From NCBI GenBank assembly GCA_947575935.1, contig CANPPM010000080.1:1-10279 (forward strand): a stretch of DNA of 10,279 nt. The letters are read 5' to 3'. The position numbers were made by a program, and so were the translations under genes. Below are positions 6,379 through 10,279 of this stretch, piece after piece (positions within the stretch are counted from its first letter, which is position 1; each line of letters opens with the position of its first letter). The notes beneath the pieces are model-generated. The model was not told the DNA's origin and did not search any database. It saw only the letters and a program-made list of their open reading frames with translations. The stretch comes from an uncultured Butyricicoccus sp. GTDB taxonomy: Bacteria; Bacillota; Clostridia; Oscillospirales; Butyricicoccaceae.

Positions 6379-6858
6379 TTAGTCAAAATCGTCCAGTGCG
6401 CAGACGCTTCCGATGATATCCCGGCACGGCTCTACCTGGAACGGCAAGAAATCTTTGCTGAATTCCATTCTCGTATGATAGCTGCCGTTTTCCGCCTGTT
6501 CCACAGGTGCGGCTAGGATTTCGGTGCCTTTGACTACCCGTTCGGAAATATACGCAACGTCAATGCCCGGGCAAAGAGCCATCAGAATACGGCCGCGTGT
6601 GCAGCCCATTACCGGCGCAAGCGCCGTTCCCAACTCCCGCTTTTTGGACGCGCAGGCCACCACAAACTCGGCCTTGACCACCGCATTCATCGTATCCGGG
6701 TAAAACGTGACACCCTTGCCTTCAAACGCTTTTCCCTCTTCGCAGTCCTGCGAGAGCAGAATGTTCTCCGGCGGCAGAAGCTTCTGCTCTAATACCGCGC
6801 CAATCACCGATTGCAGCAGTTCACCTTCCCCCATGAACGCCACTTTGATTTTATGCAT
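6379..6858 (-). CDS. Short ProC-like protein: NAD(P)-binding domain only
   Basis: A 159-residue protein resembling only the N-terminal Rossmann domain of pyrroline-5-carboxylate reductase (F420_oxidored family, PF03807). It opens IKVAFMGEGELLQSVIGAVLEQKLLPPENILLS, which parallels the ProC glycine loop, helix and 'P-ENI' second strand, and continues with a VVKAEFVVACASKK segment where ProC has its 'ADVVILAVKP' strand. Full ProC has about 260-280 residues; the C-terminal dimerisation and catalytic domain is absent and replaced by about 50 residues I do not recognise. The usual GxGxMG loop reads GEGELL, so cofactor binding is uncertain. The start is the ATG at 6858, with GAGG 8 bases upstream; a GTG at 6867 abuts that site and is a poor choice. 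It has its own promoter. It may be a divergent oxidoreductase, a regulator, or a decayed paralogue; function is unknown. Confidence 0.65.
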   Translation of the reverse strand: MHKIKVAFMGEGELLQSVIGAVLEQKLLPPENILLSQDCEEGKAFEGKGVTFYPDTMNAVVKAEFVVACASKKRELGTALAPVMGCTRGRILMALCPGIDVAYISERVVKGTEILAAPVEQAENGSYHTRMEFSKDFLPFQVEPCRDIIGSVCALDDFD

Positions 6859-6942
6859 TTCGTCCACCTCTCTTTCATGCGCGGGCCGGTCCGGCGGCTG
6901 GTTTGCTGCACGGGCAGGCCCTTTCGTTTTCGTTCATTCCCT

Positions 6943-6971
6943 ATCATAAGCTGCTTCACCCGATTTTGCAA
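6943..6971 (-). promoter_or_regulatory. Sigma-A promoter of the ProC-like gene
   Basis: On the minus strand TTGCAA (6966-6971) is followed after exactly 17 bases by TATGAT (6943-6948), each close to consensus. It lies between scfB and the ProC-like gene. A TGCAAAAT word occurs twice just here (once overlapping the -35), which could be a protein-binding repeat. Confidence 0.6.
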
Positions 6972-7016
6972 TGCCTATTTTGCATAAATTCTCAATTCGT
7001 TTAGGTTTACAAAGTT

Positions 7017-8381
7017 TCAGCTTTCTGTCTCCGCTGCTTTCAGGTAGATTGCACATTCCAGGCGCTTTTTTTCCATTTCACAGCCCAATGCATAAGGGGC
7101 GTTCAGGTCGCCGTTCTGGTTGAAATTCGCGGCGCTGCAACCGCCGCTGCAGTAGAACTTTGCCCAGCAGGAGCGGCATTTTTTACGGGTGTAAATATTC
7201 ATTGCGGCAAACTGATGGGCAATCCCCTCGTCTAACGTATCGTCCCGTACGCTGCCCTGGCGGAATGCCTCTTTGCCGACAAATTGGTGACAGGGGTAAA
7301 TGTCGCCCTCCGGTGTGACAGCTACATACTCGTAGCCAGCGCCGCAGCCCCGCAGCCGTTTGATAACGCATGGCCCCTGTTCCAGATCAATCATGAAGTG
7401 AAAGAACGATAGCTTGTCCCCTTGTCGCCGTTTTTCCAAAAGCAGGTCGGTCAGACGTTCATATTCTGCGAAAATGGCGGGGAGATCCGCCGGACACAGA
7501 TGATAGTCGGCGTCTTCGTCGCTGGTGACCGGTTCAACCGACAGCCGGTCGAAGCCTTCGGAGGCAATCGACATCACATCATCTGCAAAGTCTAGATTTT
7601 TTGCGGTGAAGGTACCGCGTGCGTAGTAATCAAGCTTGGGGTCGCGCTGCTTCACCAGTTTTTGGAATTTAGGGACGATGATGTCGTAGCTCCCTTCGCC
7701 TGAGACCGTTTTGCGCATATTGTCATTGATCTCTCGCCGGCCGTCAAGGGATAGCACGACGTTATCCATATTTTCGTTAATATACGCGATTTTATCGTCG
7801 TCGAGCAGCAGCCCGTTGGTCGTGATGGTAAAACGAAAATGCTTACCGCTGTCAGCTTCGATCGAGCGGGCATAGGAGACTGTTTTGACGACGGTATCAA
7901 AGGCCATCAGCGGCTCGCCGCCGAAAAAGTCAATCTCAATATTTTTTCGTGCGCCCGAGCGACGTACCACAAAGTCGACCGCCTGTTTTGCGACCTCAAA
8001 TGGCATGATGCTGCGGCCGGTACCAAAATCGCCAGTTGAGGCAAAACAGTATGCGCAGCGAAGGTTGCAGTCATGTGAGACATGCAGGCACAGCGCCTTA
8101 ATTGGTGCGCCGGATGGAATGTATTTTCCGATTTCGAGGTAGTCATCTTTAGAAAAAAGCTGCCCGCTCAGATACAGCCCGTACAGTTCTGCGTAGGCGC
8201 TGGCAACCGTCTCCCGCGGGTATTCGCTCAGCGACTGATAGATACGTGGCGGGCATTCGGGTTTCATATCCGAGGTCAGAAGACCCGAGACGGCATATGC
8301 CGCCTCATCAACCACATGCACCGCGCCGCTGTTGACATCCAAGATAAATCGGATGCCTTTCATTGTATAACGATGGATCAT
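7017..8381 (-). CDS. scfB: SCIFF peptide maturase, radical SAM/SPASM enzyme
   Basis: A 454-residue radical SAM enzyme that cross-links the SCIFF peptide encoded just upstream. An N-terminal domain (about 1-92, starting MIHRYTMKGIRFILDVNSG) is the peptide-recognition region typical of such maturases. The radical SAM core follows, with CNLRCAYC (C105, C109, C112) for the [4Fe-4S] cluster that cleaves S-adenosylmethionine and DFFGGEP at 151-157. The C-terminal SPASM region carries many cysteines (C338, C346, C364, C402, C405, C411, C415, C434 and C443) for auxiliary clusters, including CRSCWAKFYCSGGC. Characterised homologues (CteB and relatives) form thioether bonds from Cys sulfur to an acceptor residue carbon, making ranthipeptides. 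The ATG at 8381 has GGAGG 5 bases upstream. It is the last gene of the scf unit, 79 bases after scfA. Confidence 0.96.
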   Translation of the reverse strand: MIHRYTMKGIRFILDVNSGAVHVVDEAAYAVSGLLTSDMKPECPPRIYQSLSEYPRETVASAYAELYGLYLSGQLFSKDDYLEIGKYIPSGAPIKALCLHVSHDCNLRCAYCFASTGDFGTGRSIMPFEVAKQAVDFVVRRSGARKNIEIDFFGGEPLMAFDTVVKTVSYARSIEADSGKHFRFTITTNGLLLDDDKIAYINENMDNVVLSLDGRREINDNMRKTVSGEGSYDIIVPKFQKLVKQRDPKLDYYARGTFTAKNLDFADDVMSIASEGFDRLSVEPVTSDEDADYHLCPADLPAIFAEYERLTDLLLEKRRQGDKLSFFHFMIDLEQGPCVIKRLRGCGAGYEYVAVTPEGDIYPCHQFVGKEAFRQGSVRDDTLDEGIAHQFAAMNIYTRKKCRSCWAKFYCSGGCSAANFNQNGDLNAPYALGCEMEKKRLECAIYLKAAETES

Positions 8382-8415
8382 AGGATCCTCCTACTCTTCA
8401 TAGATTGTACACAGC

Positions 8416-8448
8416 AACAGGGCGCGCCGTTGACCGGCACGCCCCGTT
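8416..8448 (-). promoter_or_regulatory. Stable hairpin between scfA and scfB
   Basis: Two 14-base arms (8416-8429 and 8435-8448) pair fully with two G-T wobbles around a 5-base loop. No T-run follows on the minus strand, so it is not a standard terminator. It begins 12 bases after the scfA stop and lies ahead of the scfB ribosome site. It may stabilise the 3' end of a short scfA mRNA or reduce scfB expression, giving more peptide than enzyme. That role is inference. Confidence 0.6.
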
Positions 8449-8460
8449 CTGATGAAAAAC

Positions 8461-8601
8461 TTACTTGTTTTCGCACTTCTGGTTCGCAACAGTGCACGAG
8501 GTTTTGCAGGCCGACTGGCAAGAGGTCTGGCACTCGCCGCAGCCGCCTTTTGCAGCGGTCTGCTTCAGGGTTGCGGAAGTCAGGGTCTTGATGTGCTTCA
8601 T
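8461..8601 (-). CDS. scfA: SCIFF six-cysteine ranthipeptide precursor
   Basis: A 46-residue peptide, too short for many gene finders. It starts MKHIKTLTSATLKQT and has exactly six cysteines in the second half (C21, C24, C28, C32, C36, C43), ending CENK. The CxxC start, the CQSAC-KTSCTVANQ core and the total size match the clostridial SCIFF family ('six cysteines in forty-five residues'). From memory, in the studied homologue CteA the link made by CteB joins Cys32 to Thr37; here residue 32 is Cys and residue 37 is Thr, the same positions. The N-terminal half would be the leader bound by ScfB. The ATG at 8601 has a GGAGG 10 bases upstream. It lies between the TIGR04086-type gene and scfB, all on the minus strand. 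The physiological role of mature SCIFF is not established. Confidence 0.96.
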   Translation of the reverse strand: MKHIKTLTSATLKQTAAKGGCGECQTSCQSACKTSCTVANQKCENK

Positions 8602-8643
8602 AGAGAAATAGCCTCCTTTATTTTGATTGCGTTTGGTGCGGAG

Positions 8644-8670
8644 CCGGCCTGTTTTGCGTTACCCGGCCGG
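8644..8670 (-). repeat. GC hairpin upstream of scfA
   Basis: CCGGCC (8644-8649) pairs with GGCCGG (8665-8670) around a 15-base loop, in the 84-base gap between the TIGR04086-type gene and scfA. It lacks a T-run. I found no good promoter in this gap, so scfA may be co-transcribed with the gene upstream. Confidence 0.3.
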
Positions 8671-8685
8671 AAGCATCCGTGTCCT

Positions 8686-9108
8686 TTATGATGTATGGGT
8701 TTGCGGTCTTCTGCGCTTTTTCTTTCTGCGGCGGCGGGAGCCGATAAATGCGCCCAAAAAAGCCGCAAGCAGTGCAGCCGCTGCGTTGACCGCGAGCTGG
8801 GGCAGGCTAACCGGTTCGGAGAACCAGGAAAGGCTAAGCAGCGCTACACACAGCAGCACTCCTGCACCGGCGCCGATTCCCCAAAACAGGCGGTTGCCCG
8901 GCGCGCTTCTGGCCGCCAGAAAAGCTGCCAGCAACACCCCCAGGCACAGTGCGGAAACCGCAAGGGCGGGGATACGGTCCATCCCCACGCGGCCAAGCTT
9001 TACAAGAAATGCGCCGAGCAGCATGGCAAGCAGCGCCGCCGAAAGCCCTGTCAGAACCGGGAATGCAAGCACCCGGTTCAGGGACAGGGGTTCATCTGTC
9101 TTTTTCAT
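8686..9108 (-). CDS. TIGR04086-family membrane protein
   Basis: A 140-residue membrane protein with about four transmembrane segments (near residues 14-36, 45-66, 72-93 and 101-121) and a strongly basic C-terminal tail (RRRRKKKRRRPQ) that should face the cytoplasm. Size, topology and position between yajC and scfA fit the TIGR04086 family, which has no known function and is typically found near SCIFF loci in Clostridia. The start is the ATG at 9108 with GGAGG 10 bases upstream. The open frame continues back to 9327, but that extra part has no ribosome site, is not hydrophobic and does not look coding. A link to SCIFF handling, such as export or membrane anchoring, is suggested by neighbourhood only. 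Confidence 0.8.
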   Translation of the reverse strand: MKKTDEPLSLNRVLAFPVLTGLSAALLAMLLGAFLVKLGRVGMDRIPALAVSALCLGVLLAAFLAARSAPGNRLFWGIGAGAGVLLCVALLSLSWFSEPVSLPQLAVNAAAALLAAFLGAFIGSRRRRKKKRRRPQTHTS

Positions 9109-9338
9109 AAAAAATGTCCCTCCTGCCGAATGATTTTGAAGCACATAACTCTTTTTAAATCTATTCGGCGAAAAGGCTTTTAGACCTGTATCCACTTGCG
9201 TACGCCCGAAAATTGCCGGTACGTCCAGCAGGCCCCCAATTTTCCGCGATACAGCGTCAATCCCTATCGAAATACGACTGGGTTTCTGCAGGGGCCGGGT
9301 TTTGCCTGGAAACAAAGCCGACGGCACAGACAGGCCTG
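9109..9338 (-). other. Gene-free 230-base gap between yajC and the TIGR04086-type gene
   Basis: I see no gene here. A TTGACG box appears on the minus strand, but there is no matching -10 at 16-18 bases, and no clear terminator follows yajC. Whether the downstream genes share the yajC promoter cannot be settled from sequence alone. Confidence 0.4.
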
Positions 9339-9686
9339 TTATTCCTTGGGCGCCTCAATCTTTTCCGTTGGACCAGCTTCTTTGCCGCGGACTGCCCAGC
9401 GGTAAATGCGGAGCTTGGTGCGGTCATTCGAGCTCTCAATTGTGAGAACATCATCCTTTACGCTGACTACTTTGCCGATAAATCCGCCGATTGTCGAGAT
9501 TTCGTCGCCAACTTGGATGGAATTGCGCATTTCCCGCTCTTCCTTGTCCCGTTTTTTCTGTGGACGGATCATGAAAAAATAGAAAATCGCGATCATGATC
9601 ACCAGTGGCAGAAACGTACCCAGCGTCTGTAAATAGCCGCCGCCGTCCATTGCCATACCGTCGGCAGCCAAACGAATCAAATCCAT
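9339..9686 (-). CDS. yajC: YajC, Sec translocon accessory subunit
   Basis: A 115-residue protein with one membrane span near residues 20-39 (LQTLGTFLPLVIMIAIFYFF), followed at once by the family hallmark MIRPQKKRDKEE. A small soluble domain then has the expected VGDEISTIGGFIGKVVSVKDDVLTIE segment. It sits in the cytoplasmic membrane with SecDF and aids Sec-dependent export. The ATG at 9684-9686 is preceded by GGAGG 9 bases upstream; an in-frame extension to 9734 overlaps the promoter and is not used. No secD or secF follows here; instead the TIGR04086-type gene and scf genes do. The short C-terminal tail (GPTEKIEAPKE) is charged and probably disordered. Confidence 0.95.
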   Translation of the reverse strand: MDLIRLAADGMAMDGGGYLQTLGTFLPLVIMIAIFYFFMIRPQKKRDKEEREMRNSIQVGDEISTIGGFIGKVVSVKDDVLTIESSNDRTKLRIYRWAVRGKEAGPTEKIEAPKE

Positions 9687-9725
9687 GTTAATACACCTCC
9701 AAACCGTTATAGCATTCTTCCTAAC

Positions 9726-9754
9726 ATTATACAAGATAATTTTGGATATTACAA
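9726..9754 (-). promoter_or_regulatory. Strong sigma-A promoter of yajC
   Basis: On the minus strand TTGTAA (9749-9754) is followed after 17 bases by a perfect TATAAT (9726-9731). The start point would be near 9719, about 33 bases before the yajC ATG. It is the best promoter in the window and may drive the genes downstream as well. Confidence 0.82.
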
Positions 9755-9816
9755 GAGTTTTCTGCGTTTTCTCACCAAAGCCGCCTGGAACCTTAATTTA
9801 AGCCGGAAACCGGTCT

Positions 9817-9851
9817 CCGCTGCTGCCTGCAAAGCGTCCGGCAGACAGCGG
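9817..9851. repeat. GC-rich stem-loop in the degV-yajC gap
   Basis: CCGCTGCTGCC (9817-9827) pairs with GGCAG (9840-9844) and CAGCGG (9846-9851), with one bulged A at 9845 and a 12-base loop. No T-run follows on either strand, so its role is unclear; it could protect the 3' end of the degV mRNA. Confidence 0.35.
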
Positions 9852-9936
9852 CGGTCCCATGCTATGCGCGTGGCGGCAGAAGCAGTGAAACGGACGCGGT
9901 TCCATTTATGGCCTGGAGCAGGGGGCAGCCTGTTTG

Positions 9937-9963
9937 AAAACGCCTGCGGGCCCCTGGGGCGCT
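9937..9963 (-). terminator. Weak terminator candidate after degV
   Basis: Directly after the degV stop, AGCGCC can pair with GGCGTT (complements of 9958-9963 and 9939-9944) around a 13-base loop, with four Ts at the end of the minus strand. The stem is short and includes a G-T pair. Confidence 0.3.
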
Positions 9964-10279
9964 TTAAAAAAGCCCGTCCGGCAGCAGCTGCACACCCACA
10001 CCCAGCAGGTGCGGGCCGGTATAGACCCCAAGCGTGCCGTCGATTTCCCCTTCGAACAGGGTGCGAAAACCTGGCATGTTTTTTTTTGCGAGTGTACGGA
10101 GCGCCTTGTATTCGTCTGGGGAATCCCCATGCGCCACGGCGAGGTTGAAAGCCGTCCCCTCGGGTATTTGTGCCGCCGCCATCTCTACCATTCGCGAGAC
10201 AGCAAGCTTGCGTCCACGTACTTTCGCAGCGCTGACCAGCTCGCCCGAAGGTGCAAACGAAATAATTGGTTTGATGTTC
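9964..10279 (-). CDS. DegV family protein, C-terminal part (cut by window end)
   Basis: The last 104 residues of a DegV-family protein; the start lies beyond the window. The frame is open to 10278. Recognisable elements run NIKPIISFAPSGELVSAAKVRGRKLAVSRMVE, then FNLAVAHGDSPDEY, and finally GTLGVYTGPHLLGVGV, matching the 'H-G-D', 'KVRGRKKA' and 'G-x-HTGPGxLG' landmarks of the family. The penultimate motif has YTGP rather than the usual HTGP. Related proteins (FakB) bind a fatty acid and hand it to the kinase FakA for phosphorylation. No fakA-like gene is visible here. The ATG at 10191 is internal to the family fold, so it is not the start. It is transcribed in the same direction as yajC, which has its own promoter. 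Confidence 0.92.
   Translation of the reverse strand, partial: NIKPIISFAPSGELVSAAKVRGRKLAVSRMVEMAAAQIPEGTAFNLAVAHGDSPDEYKALRTLAKKNMPGFRTLFEGEIDGTLGVYTGPHLLGVGVQLLPDGLF

Noticed and set aside
6858..6867. GTG start at 6867 for the ProC-like gene
   Set aside because: The purine-rich ribosome site abuts this GTG but is correctly spaced (8 bases) for the ATG at 6858.
8452..8691. A 79-codon plus-strand frame over scfA
   Set aside because: It is antisense to the clear SCIFF peptide gene and has no support of its own.
9109..9327. 73-codon N-terminal extension of the TIGR04086-type protein
   Set aside because: There is no ribosome site at 9327, the extension is not hydrophobic, and a good GGAGG precedes the ATG at 9108.
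1..10279. CRISPR array, insertion sequence or prophage
   Set aside because: I saw no regularly spaced repeats, terminal inverted repeats, transposase, integrase or phage structural genes.

Overview
The window looks like chromosomal DNA from a Gram-positive, spore-forming anaerobe of the class Clostridia, probably an Oscillospiraceae/Ruminococcaceae-type gut bacterium. The main evidence is a SCIFF (six-cysteine) peptide gene with its radical SAM maturase beside yajC and a TIGR04086-type membrane protein, which is a typical clostridial neighbourhood. A lipoprotein solute-binding protein, a DegV protein, a SpoIIM-like protein, strong GGAGG ribosome sites and sigma-A-type promoters agree with this. 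The DNA has moderately high GC, with AT-rich promoters. No insertion sequence, phage gene, CRISPR array, rRNA or convincing tRNA was seen.

Layout. Positions 1-164 hold no gene I can support. From 165 to 1394 (-) lies a URO-D-superfamily protein, and from 1692 to 2537 (-) an AraC-family regulator whose real start is a GTG inside the longest open frame. Divergent to the regulator is an orphan sugar-type ABC substrate-binding lipoprotein (2807-3838, +). It ends at one or two hairpin terminators that also face a convergent two-gene chromate-transporter (CHR) operon (5247 down to 4145, -) with a long, palindrome-rich leader. Next come a SpoIIM-like membrane protein (5551-6096, -) and a short stand-alone protein resembling only the NAD(P)-binding half of pyrroline-5-carboxylate reductase (6379-6858, -), which has its own promoter.

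The right third is the most distinctive part. Read on the minus strand it runs degV (cut by the window end), yajC, a TIGR04086-type membrane protein, scfA and scfB. scfA encodes a 46-residue peptide with six cysteines, and scfB is the 454-residue radical SAM/SPASM enzyme expected to put thioether links into it. A stable hairpin with no T-run sits between scfA and scfB and could set their expression ratio.

Working together: scfA and scfB form a ranthipeptide precursor/maturase pair of a known family, and yajC ties the locus to the Sec export machinery. The AraC regulator probably controls the divergent binding-protein gene, because a perfect inverted repeat lies around the candidate -10 of that gene. 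Most of the window is explained by known families. The least explained items are the half-length ProC-like protein, the URO-D-like protein with a Cys-Cys motif, the orphan binding protein, and the structured leader and spacer RNAs.
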